A DNA stretch of 13,119 nt from an uncultured Anaerolineae bacterium. GTDB taxonomy: Bacteria > Chloroflexota > Anaerolineae > Anaerolineales > UBA4823. Positions 1-7,537 of this stretch are shown here, piece by piece (within the stretch, counting starts at the first letter, position 1; every line of letters begins with the position of its first letter). The DNA lies in contig CAKZNJ010000392.1 of assembly GCA_937129505.1 (NCBI GenBank), forward strand, positions 1 through 13,119. The letters run 5' to 3'. The position numbers were made by a program, and so were the translations under genes. The notes beneath the pieces are model-generated. The model saw nothing but the letters and a program-made list of their open reading frames with translations, was not told the DNA's origin and made no database searches.

Positions 1-1110
1 GGTCTCTTTCCTTTGCGAAGGGTTAAGTCTCAGCAAATCCAGATGGGACTCCAATAGAGCAAGCGCAAAAGGCGGAGTGGGTGTTTTGGTGAATAGAGAG
101 AGTAGAAATAACGTCCATTGGAGGGGGGTAAAAAGGGCAGACTCTTGTTCAGCCCAAGCGATTCGCAATGTAACTTCATCGGGAGAGAGTAGATTGGCAT
201 TTTTCCATGCATTTCCCCATTTTTCCAGAAAAATTTGCACTTCATTTCTATTCCATTCACAAACGAGAAGCGGTGAAAAATCCATTGCGATAAACTCGCT
301 GAAGTAATTTGGAGATGTTGCAGCAATAATGCGGGTGTTTGGGTATTGTTGTAATAAACCCTTGAGAAAATCGGCTACCTTATCCATCTCAGTAGGGGTA
401 ATTTCATCCAAGCCGTCGAGAAGTATGATTAACCTATGCTCACGGATGGATTTACGGACGATCCGAAGCAACGATCGACGAACAGATGAGGAAAAGTGCT
501 CTTTTGCGGCTTCGGAAATGGTCATCAGGACATCAGCTTTTTTTTCGATCATGGGTAATAAAAAAGAAGCATGGAGATAAAGGGGAAGAGAATTATACAA
601 AGTTTCAAAGGGATGGTCATAGCGAGCGATTTTGAGCGCCGTTTCGATGAGAGCAGTTGTTTTCCCCGAACCAAGTTCTCCAGATAAGATCAAATGGGGA
701 TTGCCTTTTGCGAGGATTTCCAGAAGATTAAATGATTCTTTTCGGTAATGGCTAGCGAATAACGGGTCGTCTAAGATCAGGGGGACCGTGTCCCTTGTGA
801 TGTCTTCCCCTATAACTTCTGCTTTATTATCATAAGGAAGGACAAGAGAGATAACTCGTGCAGGGATCAGGAGCTCATCTAAAGCAAAAAGACGATGAAG
901 ATGATGACTTTTTTGACAAAAGCGAACAACCTCTTTTCGATATTGGATTTCGGTGTTTGTTTGGACGGGTTGGAAGGTTTGAATCGTTTGAAGGAATGAT
1001 TTCCAGATGTGTCGAATTTTTTCTCGAAAATAGTAGAGAAGAAAAGATGCTAAGCTTGCTGTAAATACCCCTATCAGAAATGAACGAAAGTCAAAATGCC
1101 AACCTTTCAT
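1..1110 (-). CDS. Membrane-anchored NACHT-type P-loop NTPase (partial, C-terminus off the left edge)
   Basis: I translated the minus strand from ATG at 1110; the frame stays open for 370 codons to base 1, so the C-terminal part lies outside the window. Residues 11-28 form one hydrophobic segment followed by Arg/Lys, which fits a single N-terminal membrane anchor with the ATPase in the cytoplasm. A P-loop, GELGSGKTT, lies at 144-152 and a Walker B, LIILLDGLDEI, at 227-237; the DGLDE form is typical of NACHT NTPases of the STAND class. A sensor-1-like strand follows (TRIIAATSP, 259-267), where the usual TSR arginine appears as Pro. STAND proteins are signalling or defence switches, usually with a C-terminal repeat sensor, which would be outside this window. 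The gene starts 12 bases after the zinc-ribbon gene stops, so the two are probably co-transcribed. Its ribosome binding site is weak. The family assignment is good; the specific role is unknown. Confidence 0.8.
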   Translation of the reverse strand, partial: MKGWHFDFRSFLIGVFTASLASFLLYYFREKIRHIWKSFLQTIQTFQPVQTNTEIQYRKEVVRFCQKSHHLHRLFALDELLIPARVISLVLPYDNKAEVIGEDITRDTVPLILDDPLFASHYRKESFNLLEILAKGNPHLILSGELGSGKTTALIETALKIARYDHPFETLYNSLPLYLHASFLLPMIEKKADVLMTISEAAKEHFSSSVRRSLLRIVRKSIREHRLIILLDGLDEITPTEMDKVADFLKGLLQQYPNTRIIAATSPNYFSEFIAMDFSPLLVCEWNRNEVQIFLEKWGNAWKNANLLSPDEVTLRIAWAEQESALFTPLQWTLFLLSLFTKTPTPPFALALLESHLDLLRLNPSQRKET

Positions 1111-1122
1111 CGTGAAAGCTCT

Positions 1123-1824
1123 TTATCCCCCATAGAGTATTCTCCCACAGGAGGGACACAAAGCGAGTCGATCTGGAGAACGCGATTCTTGGATTAGCCC
1201 CCCCGTTAGTGTTGTTCCACACGATGAGCAGCATCTATCTTGTACGCGACTAACTGCAATGCCGTTTTTTCCGATACGAATCGATTGATAACGTTCATAA
1301 TATTCTGCTTCAATGCTCGAAATTGCGACCGACCTTTCATTCTCAAGCCTTTGAATATCTTTCTCCAACTCTGTTTTCTCGCCTAGATATCTTGAGTTTC
1401 TTTGGAAGAAGTTTTCATTAACTTTATTTAAGTGCGCTTTGAGGTCTTGTAGGATTTTCGTTTCTTCTTCTGTGGCGATCATCGATTCGAGTTGTCTGTC
1501 TTCCAATACCTGCAAGTATCGCTTCAGCGCTTTTACTTCATCTTCCATATCTTTCAATTCTTTCGGGTTTTTGATCCGTCCACCATATAACTCTGCTTCA
1601 CATTGCTCGATCTTTTTATTTTGTTGTTCGACATCTAATTCAATAAGACGCAATTTTTTCTCGAGCTCTTTTACAATTTTTTCCTGTCGCTCATGGTCTT
1701 CTTGAGCTTGACGTAAATCTGAATCGTTCTCAATGAGCTTGGCCAATTCATTGAGCCTTATTTTCGCTTGGTCCAATTGGGAGTCGATTTGTTGAAGGCG
1801 ATAAAGCTTGAAGACTTGGCTCAT
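1123..1824 (-). CDS. Coiled-coil zinc-ribbon protein, COG1579 / zf-RING_7 type
   Basis: This 233-residue protein is nearly all charged helix over residues 1-180, a long predicted coiled-coil hairpin. It ends in a four-cysteine zinc ribbon: C199-x2-C202 and C223-x2-C226, with an extra C198. The central stretch LYGGRIKNPKELKDME (79-94) is a hallmark of the COG1579 family, found in many bacteria and usually described as a predicted nucleic-acid-binding zinc-ribbon protein. Its biochemical role is not settled, so I give no gene symbol. Length is normal for the family. The ATG at 1822-1824 has no Shine-Dalgarno sequence; instead a strong promoter lies immediately upstream and would yield a leaderless mRNA, which supports this start. 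It is the first gene of a two-gene unit with the NACHT ATPase. Confidence 0.88.
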   Translation of the reverse strand: MSQVFKLYRLQQIDSQLDQAKIRLNELAKLIENDSDLRQAQEDHERQEKIVKELEKKLRLIELDVEQQNKKIEQCEAELYGGRIKNPKELKDMEDEVKALKRYLQVLEDRQLESMIATEEETKILQDLKAHLNKVNENFFQRNSRYLGEKTELEKDIQRLENERSVAISSIEAEYYERYQSIRIGKNGIAVSRVQDRCCSSCGTTLTGGLIQESRSPDRLALCPSCGRILYGG

Positions 1825-1831
1825 ACTTTTG

Positions 1832-1859
1832 ATTATAAAAGCGAAAACCAGATTGACAA
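1832..1859 (-). promoter_or_regulatory. Sigma-70-type promoter giving a leaderless transcript
   Basis: Read on the minus strand there is a -35 box TTGTCA (1859-1854, five of six consensus bases), a 16-base spacer, and a perfect -10 box TATAAT (1837-1832). A start site about seven bases downstream falls at roughly 1825, essentially on the ATG at 1824 of the zinc-ribbon gene. There is no Shine-Dalgarno motif before that ATG, so translation is probably leaderless. Confidence 0.7.
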
Positions 1860-1931
1860 GGGAAAAAGTTATATTTCGTTAGAAAGAAGGATCTACGTGT
1901 ACAATTAAGAAAACTAACTGCTCATCGATTT

Positions 1932-3524
1932 ATGGCAATTGCCTCGCTATCAATGAAAAAAACAAAGCATTTCGACCGATCTGTCATTTTCGTCATTATT
2001 TTGGTTTTTTTGACTCAAGTTCCCTATTTGTTTGCTTTTCTACAAAGTTCTGATTCTTTTGTCTTTGCCGGATTTTTATTTAACCCCTTGGACGGCAATA
2101 CCTATCTATCAAAAATGCGCCAAGGTTGGGAGGGGAAATGGTTATTTGAGCTTACTTATAGCCCTGAGAAAAATAAACCAGCCTTCTTATTTGTTTTCTA
2201 TATCTTGCTCGGACATCTCGGTCGAATTTTTCATCTTGACTTAATCATTATTTTTCATATTGCGCGCTTTGTTGCGACTTTGATTTTGAGTTTAACTTTG
2301 AGAAATTTTTTTGCGTTTCTACTTGAAGAAAAAAAGAGCGTTGAACTAGCTCTCCTTTGGGCGATGTTTGGTGGTGGGTTAGGGTGGTTAGCTGGATTGT
2401 TGGGTTGGTTCACGCCGGACTTTTGGGTGGCAGAGGGGTATGTTTTTTTATCAACCTTCGCAAATCCGCATTTCCCCTTATCAATCTCACTTATGCTGTG
2501 GATGCTGACATTGTCAGAATCAGGGTTAGGGCACAAGGTTAACACATACGGATCTTTACTCGCTGGGGTTATCCTTGCTAACCTTTCGCCTTTTTCCTAC
2601 CTGATCGTGGCAGTTGTGTTGGGCATAGCGGCTATAGCGACGAAGGGTAGAGACATCGAGGTAGGTGTTAAGTCAATCCTCATTAGATTGTTCTTGTTTG
2701 GGATGGGAGGAACTCCATTTTTGTTTTATCAGCTCTGGGTCGTCCGCCAAGATCCGATATTGGCGGAATGGAATGGGCAGAATGTCACTCCTTCACCGAA
2801 TGTTTTTTTGCTAATCCTTGGCTTTTTTCCAGTGATACTTTGGGCAGCTTGGGGTATGATTCGAGCAGTGGTGGAGAAAAATTCAAAATTTATTGTCCCG
2901 ATCATTTGGATCGTGGTTTCATTACTTTTTGTGTATTTTCCTTCGTCTCTCCAAAGACGTTTTCTTATCGGTCTATACATTCCTCTCGTTGCTATAGCCG
3001 TTTATCAATTGCAAAAGAGTTGGCTAACTGAATCAAAATCAACCCCAATAATCAGGTTTTTTGGGATAAATCTCTCCCTTGTTTTCTCATTCTTAACAAA
3101 TGGGGTATTTCTGTTTGCGAATATTGAAGCTGTACAGCGGCACGATCGATTCATATACCTGCATCAAAAAGAAGCGGAAGCTCTCAGATGGATGGAACTT
3201 AATTTACCCAATGATACAGTTATTTTAGCTAGTCCAATAAGCTCGATGTTTATTCCAGCTTGGACGGGCTTAAGGGTTGTCTATGGACATCCTTTTGAGA
3301 GCATTCAGGCAGAAGAAAGACTCCAGATGGTCGAAAATTTCTATCAGGGAAAACTATCCCATAACGACCAAATGAATTTTTTGGCCAATCAGTCTGTAGA
3401 TGCGATCCTATGGGGGATTCGGGAAAAGGAGGATTATTCATTCGACTTAGAAAAACAACTTAATGAGTTCTACCCAATCGTCTATAAAAACGATGGAGTC
3501 ACGATCTATCAGGTGGCGCCTTGA
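1932..3524 (+). CDS. Multi-pass membrane protein, GT-C glycosyltransferase-like (paralog 1)
   Basis: This 530-residue protein has about ten to eleven hydrophobic segments, the first at 18-36, and ends in a soluble domain from about residue 400. Right after TM1 comes DGNTYLSKMRQGWEGKWLF (54-72), which contains an acidic residue (D54) where GT-C enzymes keep their catalytic Asp in the first outer loop. The C-terminal domain contains ALRWMELNLPNDTVILASP, a pattern I associate with uncharacterised Chloroflexota membrane glycosyltransferase-like proteins. It is clearly paralogous to the next gene along its whole length: first loop, GGGLGWLA/GGGLGWIA, the QRRFLIG/QRRLIEG region, and the C-terminal ILWGIREKE/IIWGAAEKE. 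Neither ATG 1932 nor the in-frame ATG 1953 has a Shine-Dalgarno site; alignment of TM1 with the paralog slightly favours 1953. It is the first gene of a six-gene operon. The GT-C role is inferred; the sugar donor and acceptor are unknown. Confidence 0.8.
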   Translation: MAIASLSMKKTKHFDRSVIFVIILVFLTQVPYLFAFLQSSDSFVFAGFLFNPLDGNTYLSKMRQGWEGKWLFELTYSPEKNKPAFLFVFYILLGHLGRIFHLDLIIIFHIARFVATLILSLTLRNFFAFLLEEKKSVELALLWAMFGGGLGWLAGLLGWFTPDFWVAEGYVFLSTFANPHFPLSISLMLWMLTLSESGLGHKVNTYGSLLAGVILANLSPFSYLIVAVVLGIAAIATKGRDIEVGVKSILIRLFLFGMGGTPFLFYQLWVVRQDPILAEWNGQNVTPSPNVFLLILGFFPVILWAAWGMIRAVVEKNSKFIVPIIWIVVSLLFVYFPSSLQRRFLIGLYIPLVAIAVYQLQKSWLTESKSTPIIRFFGINLSLVFSFLTNGVFLFANIEAVQRHDRFIYLHQKEAEALRWMELNLPNDTVILASPISSMFIPAWTGLRVVYGHPFESIQAEERLQMVENFYQGKLSHNDQMNFLANQSVDAILWGIREKEDYSFDLEKQLNEFYPIVYKNDGVTIYQVAP

Positions 3525-3528
3525 GCCT

Positions 3529-5169
3529 ATGAGTCGATCTGAGAGACATTGGCTATTGGGTTATGCTATCTTGATCCTGTTATTGACTTCGATTCCTTAT
3601 GTGATTGCTTTCCAAGCAACTTCCTCTCAAACGCCTGTTCGATTGTGGAGCTTTTCTGGATTTTTATTTGGTGTCGAGGATGGGAATTCTTATATTGCAA
3701 AAATGAGAAGAGGAATGGAGGGGGAATGGTTATTTCGCAGCCCTTATAGCGGGATGGAACAAAGGGGGTTGCTTGCTTTTTTCCCCTATTATTTATTGGG
3801 AAAACTAGCAGGAGGGACTGCCTCTCACGAGCAATTGGTCATCCTGTTTCATTGGTTCCGCATCGGAGCCAGCCTACTGTGCGTTTATGCTACGTATCTT
3901 TTTTTACGTGAGTTTCTCGAAAGTGTTTTTTTTAAGCGAGTGGCGTTGGTAGTCATCACATTAGGAGGCGGATTAGGGTGGATAGCATTGCTCTTTCAAA
4001 CAAATGCGTTTTTACCCCTAGAATTTTTCTCTCCAGAAGCTTTTGGATTTTTGAGCTTATATGGTTTGCCACATTTGAGTTTGGCTCGAGCTTTGTTGTT
4101 GTTTGCTTTGGTAGAGTACTTGCATTTATGGAGGGACACCGATAAAAGGAAACGGAATTCGATCATTTGGCGTTTAGGGCTATTCTGGTTAGGAGCAGGA
4201 TTATCTCAACCGATTCATGCAGGCATATTGGCAATTGTTATTTTTCTGCATCTGGCTGCCATGGTTATAGTCAGTCGGTTGAATTCCTATCGAAAACCCG
4301 ATTGGCGAGATGTTAAGAGAATAATCCCATCCGTGATTTTAGCAAGTCTACCCGTTTTGATTCTTCTTGCTTACACCTCTGTTGGTTTTTTTACCGAGCC
4401 TTACTTGAAGATATGGGCATTGCAGAACCGTCTACCCACGCCGCATATCTCGCTATATCTTTTATCTTACGGATGGCTTGTCCCCTTGTTGATTGGTGGA
4501 GTATACCGAGCGCGTTTGCTAAATCGCGAGAAAAGACTCCTGCTCTTCATTTGGATGGGCAGCGCGTTTGTCTTGATTTTCACTCCAATTTCGATTCAAA
4601 GGCGGTTGATTGAAGGGGTTTGGGTAGTAATCATTGTCTTCTCATTTCTGTTTTTAGAATCCCTGAGTGCTGCGCTTCGCCAATGGTCTCGGCAAATTGG
4701 GCTAATTCTATTACTTTTTTCACTGCCTTCGTCCTTTATCCTGCTGGCAGGAGGTATACGAAGTGGAATGTCGTTTTCTACACCAATATTTTTCCCCGCA
4801 GGTCATGTCGCTGGATTGGAATTTCTGAACCAGCAGAGAGAGGCAAAAAATGCGATTGTTCTTGCCTCTTATCAAACCAGCAATGCGTTACCAGCATACG
4901 CTTTTGTACGGGTCATCATAGGGCACGGGCCAGAAAGTCCAAATAATGATGTAATTGCTGAAGACGTCGAAAGGTTTTTTCAAGCGAAAACGCCTGACTC
5001 ATTTCGCCGGGAATTTATTCGCCAGCATAGGATCGATTATATTATTTGGGGGGCTGCTGAAAAGGAATTGGGTGATTGGCAACCATCTTTAGAGAGTTAT
5101 CTCACTCCTCTGTATGAAAATCAAGAGCTTACCATTTTTGAGGTTGTACGTGCGAAAATCACTCCTTGA
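3529..5169 (+). CDS. Multi-pass membrane protein, GT-C glycosyltransferase-like (paralog 2)
   Basis: This 546-residue polytopic protein is the tandem paralog of the preceding gene. TM1 spans about 9-28 and the outer-loop motif DGNSYIAKMRRGMEGEWLF begins at D51. Further shared blocks are GGGLGWIA, ISIQRRLIEGV near the middle-to-late membrane region, and a C-terminal soluble domain with IDYIIWGAAEKE and LTIFEV. I chose ATG 3529, four bases after the upstream stop: it has AGGTGG at 3511-3516 as a ribosome site and lines up with the paralog's N-terminus. An ATG at 3463 would add only 22 residues that are an out-of-frame reading of the upstream gene. The pair probably arose by tandem duplication and then diverged, which suggests related but different substrates. 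A glycosyltransferase role in the membrane is inferred from the GT-C-like layout only. Confidence 0.8.
   Translation: MSRSERHWLLGYAILILLLTSIPYVIAFQATSSQTPVRLWSFSGFLFGVEDGNSYIAKMRRGMEGEWLFRSPYSGMEQRGLLAFFPYYLLGKLAGGTASHEQLVILFHWFRIGASLLCVYATYLFLREFLESVFFKRVALVVITLGGGLGWIALLFQTNAFLPLEFFSPEAFGFLSLYGLPHLSLARALLLFALVEYLHLWRDTDKRKRNSIIWRLGLFWLGAGLSQPIHAGILAIVIFLHLAAMVIVSRLNSYRKPDWRDVKRIIPSVILASLPVLILLAYTSVGFFTEPYLKIWALQNRLPTPHISLYLLSYGWLVPLLIGGVYRARLLNREKRLLLFIWMGSAFVLIFTPISIQRRLIEGVWVVIIVFSFLFLESLSAALRQWSRQIGLILLLFSLPSSFILLAGGIRSGMSFSTPIFFPAGHVAGLEFLNQQREAKNAIVLASYQTSNALPAYAFVRVIIGHGPESPNNDVIAEDVERFFQAKTPDSFRREFIRQHRIDYIIWGAAEKELGDWQPSLESYLTPLYENQELTIFEVVRAKITP
5140..5143 (+). promoter_or_regulatory. 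Ribosome binding site supporting a GTG start at 5150
   Basis: GAGG lies six bases before GTG 5150, inside the end of the preceding gene. The upstream in-frame ATG at 5114 has no purine-rich site in front of it and would increase the overlap to 56 bases. This favours GTG 5150 as the start of the YfhO-family gene. Confidence 0.5.
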
Positions 5170-7537
5170 TCCCAAAGAGTTGGTTCTTTGGATTTCACCA
5201 TTGCTACTCTTTGCGCCGGGTTTTATGGGTAACAAGGTGTTTTACTGGGGTACTATCCTCCTACAATTTGTCCCATGGCGTCATATCGCGCTTGAACTCA
5301 TGAGGGATGGGAGTATCCCTTTATGGAATCCATACTCGGGTATGGGAGCCCCTCTCTTGGCGAATTATCAATCTGCTCTGCTTTATCCGCCAAGCTGGAT
5401 TTTACTTAGCCTAGAAGCGATTGGGGGGATTCTCTGGTCGGTGAAAGGACATGGTGTCCTTTTGGCATTGCATTTGGGATTTTGTGCTGTGGGGATGAAA
5501 CGATGGTTGGAAGAGTTGGGAATCAAGAAAAGCGGACAAATGGTTGGAGCGATTGCTTTCGGTCTTTGTGGCTATTTAGTTTCCCGAGCCAGCTTCCAAT
5601 CTATCCTATTCTCTGCGAGCTGGATGCCTTGGATTTTCCTTTATACCCATCGATTCTTCGAGTCTGCGGAAAAGACAAGAAAAAGGACATATTTTTGGTT
5701 AGTGGTGGTCATTGCAATGAATTTGTTAGCAGGGCATGCCCAAACGAGTTGGTATATTTTGTGGGCGACAACCGCATGGCTACTTGCAAGATCTTTTTGG
5801 GGCGCGCATAAAACCAATTGCTCTCTTTGCATCGATATTCTCAAAAACTTATTTCTATGGTTCAGTGCGATTGGTTGGGCTATTCTAATCTCGGCTGCTC
5901 AATTGTTCCCAACTACCGAATACCTATTGAACTCACAGCGAAGTGGCGGCATTGAGCGCGAGTTTGGGTTAATGTATTCGTTTTGGCCTTGGCGGTTCTT
6001 ATCCGTGTGGATGCCAAATTTTTTTGGAAATCCAGCTCAGGGCAATTACTGGGGGTATGCAAACTACTGGGAGGATGCTGTTTACAGTGGTTCAATGGCT
6101 TTATTTCTTGCGATCTATGCATTGATTCGCTCATTGGGTAAATCCCTGACATACTCGACGGAGAATGATCGTCCTTCCCTGAAATTCACAGTTTCATTTT
6201 GGTGGTTAATGAGCGGGGCGGCGATGATATTAGCATTGGGGAAAAATTTACCCTTTTACTCGTGGTTATTGGATCAAATTCCCGGTTTTGATTTATTTCA
6301 AGCACCAACCAGAGTTTCATTGGTTGCACAGTTTGGGTTAGCGACTTTGGCCGGAATTGGAGTCGAGCTTTGGGAATCCCCGAGAGGTTGGGTGCGATAC
6401 TGGACTCGGTTGGGAACGGCCGGATTCGTTTCAATGTTCTTGGTCTCTTCATTTGCCTACTATCGATACTCTGATTTCTATCCGACCATTATGCGTTCTT
6501 TTCAACAATTTGGCTTATCAGGTTTCATTTTTGGAATCATCCTGCTTTTGAAACCCAATGACCATTTATCGTATTCTGGTGAAAAGATCAAAGATGCGCT
6601 TTCTTCAAGTAAAGTATGGGGAGTAATAGTCTTTTTATTCTTCCTTGCGGACTTAATGGCAATGGGTTGGGGGTTGAATCCAGTCGCAACGGTTGAAATT
6701 TACCAAAAGAGCAGCGTACAAAGCGTCGCTTCGGATGAGGATTCTCTTTCTCGACGCTATTTTCTAGATTCAAGCGATGAATATGAAATCAAATTTGAAA
6801 AATTCTTCCGTTTCGACACCTTTCAAACAGTCGATGATTGGTGGTTATTACATCAAGCTATGATTCCCAATCTAAATTTGCTCGCCGAACTCGCCATGGT
6901 GAATAATTTTGATCCCTTTGTGCCGGCGCGCTTTGCCGATTGGTTGTCGGCTATAACGGAAACCAAGGAAAAGGGGCAAGAAGAAATTTATCATAAGCTA
7001 TTGAAATTGAGTGCGGTTGGTACTGTGATTGAGATGAGCGGGGATGAATTGCGCTTCAATTCTATCGATGGAGACGATCGATTTCGTTTTTATCCCTGTG
7101 CCACGATAGCTAGCAATTCGATGGATGCACTTCAAGCGGTTTTGAAGCATTCCGATATTGGGAGTAAGATGGTGGTGCTAGAAACGGATAAAATGATAGC
7201 CTCTGGTTCATGTGAAAAAAATATAAAAAAACTCGATTGGTCAATCCTCATCCAGGCAGAAAATGCGCATAATATAAAATTGCAAGTTTCTACCAATCAG
7301 GAGGGTTGGTTGGTGATGAATGATACTTTTTATCCAGGTTGGCGCGTTTGGGTCGATGGAAAGCAATCGATGATACTCCCTGCTAATAGTGTTTTCCGAG
7401 CGGTTTGGGTCGAGGAGGGGACTCATCTGGTTGAATTTCGTTATCGGCCGCTCTCTTTTGCTGTTGGGATCTGCCTAAGCCTGGTAGCTATAGCGGGTCT
7501 CTGTTTCTTCCGATGGTACAAAATATACAATGTATAA
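5150..7537 (+). CDS. YfhO-family multi-pass membrane protein
   Basis: This protein is 795 residues long from GTG 5150 (807 from ATG 5114). It has many hydrophobic segments. After TM1 the outer loop reads LLQFVPWR, then IPLWNPYSGMGAPLLANYQ and LLYPP, the standard N-terminal block of the YfhO family (GT-C-like membrane proteins linked in Firmicutes to glycosylation of lipoteichoic acid). The last 80 residues contain FYPGWRVWVDGK (PGW from residue 729), an RAVWVEEGTHLVEFRYRP strand and a final TM helix, the typical YfhO C-terminal beta domain and anchor. A large extracytoplasmic domain lies between, at about residues 520-760. The position just before LLQF that is often Asp in this family is Thr here (GTILLQF), so the catalytic acid may be elsewhere or the role may differ. 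The gene overlaps its upstream neighbour by 20 bases and its downstream neighbour by 8. The family is confident; the substrate is unknown. Confidence 0.85.
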   Translation: MRKSLLDPKELVLWISPLLLFAPGFMGNKVFYWGTILLQFVPWRHIALELMRDGSIPLWNPYSGMGAPLLANYQSALLYPPSWILLSLEAIGGILWSVKGHGVLLALHLGFCAVGMKRWLEELGIKKSGQMVGAIAFGLCGYLVSRASFQSILFSASWMPWIFLYTHRFFESAEKTRKRTYFWLVVVIAMNLLAGHAQTSWYILWATTAWLLARSFWGAHKTNCSLCIDILKNLFLWFSAIGWAILISAAQLFPTTEYLLNSQRSGGIEREFGLMYSFWPWRFLSVWMPNFFGNPAQGNYWGYANYWEDAVYSGSMALFLAIYALIRSLGKSLTYSTENDRPSLKFTVSFWWLMSGAAMILALGKNLPFYSWLLDQIPGFDLFQAPTRVSLVAQFGLATLAGIGVELWESPRGWVRYWTRLGTAGFVSMFLVSSFAYYRYSDFYPTIMRSFQQFGLSGFIFGIILLLKPNDHLSYSGEKIKDALSSSKVWGVIVFLFFLADLMAMGWGLNPVATVEIYQKSSVQSVASDEDSLSRRYFLDSSDEYEIKFEKFFRFDTFQTVDDWWLLHQAMIPNLNLLAELAMVNNFDPFVPARFADWLSAITETKEKGQEEIYHKLLKLSAVGTVIEMSGDELRFNSIDGDDRFRFYPCATIASNSMDALQAVLKHSDIGSKMVVLETDKMIASGSCEKNIKKLDWSILIQAENAHNIKLQVSTNQEGWLVMNDTFYPGWRVWVDGKQSMILPANSVFRAVWVEEGTHLVEFRYRPLSFAVGICLSLVAIAGLCFFRWYKIYNV

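Noticed and set aside
30..326. Minus-strand 98-codon frame inside the NACHT gene
   Set aside because: It is a different frame from the one carrying Walker A and Walker B; the NACHT frame is open without interruption from 1110 to 1, so this is a shadow.
858..1064. Plus-strand frame rich in acidic residues
   Set aside because: Antisense to the N-terminal part of the NACHT gene, without a ribosome site or family signal; the acidic run is complementary to a His/Ser-rich stretch of the real protein.
1900..1905. TACAAT as a -10 box for the GT-C operon
   Set aside because: It is placed well (about 27 bases before ATG 1932), but no acceptable -35 box lies 15-19 bases upstream; TTGACA at 1853-1858 is too far away. 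I do not call a promoter.
3463..3528. Upstream ATG extension of the second paralog
   Set aside because: The added 22 residues are the out-of-frame end of the preceding gene, and the paralog alignment and AGGTGG site fit ATG 3529.
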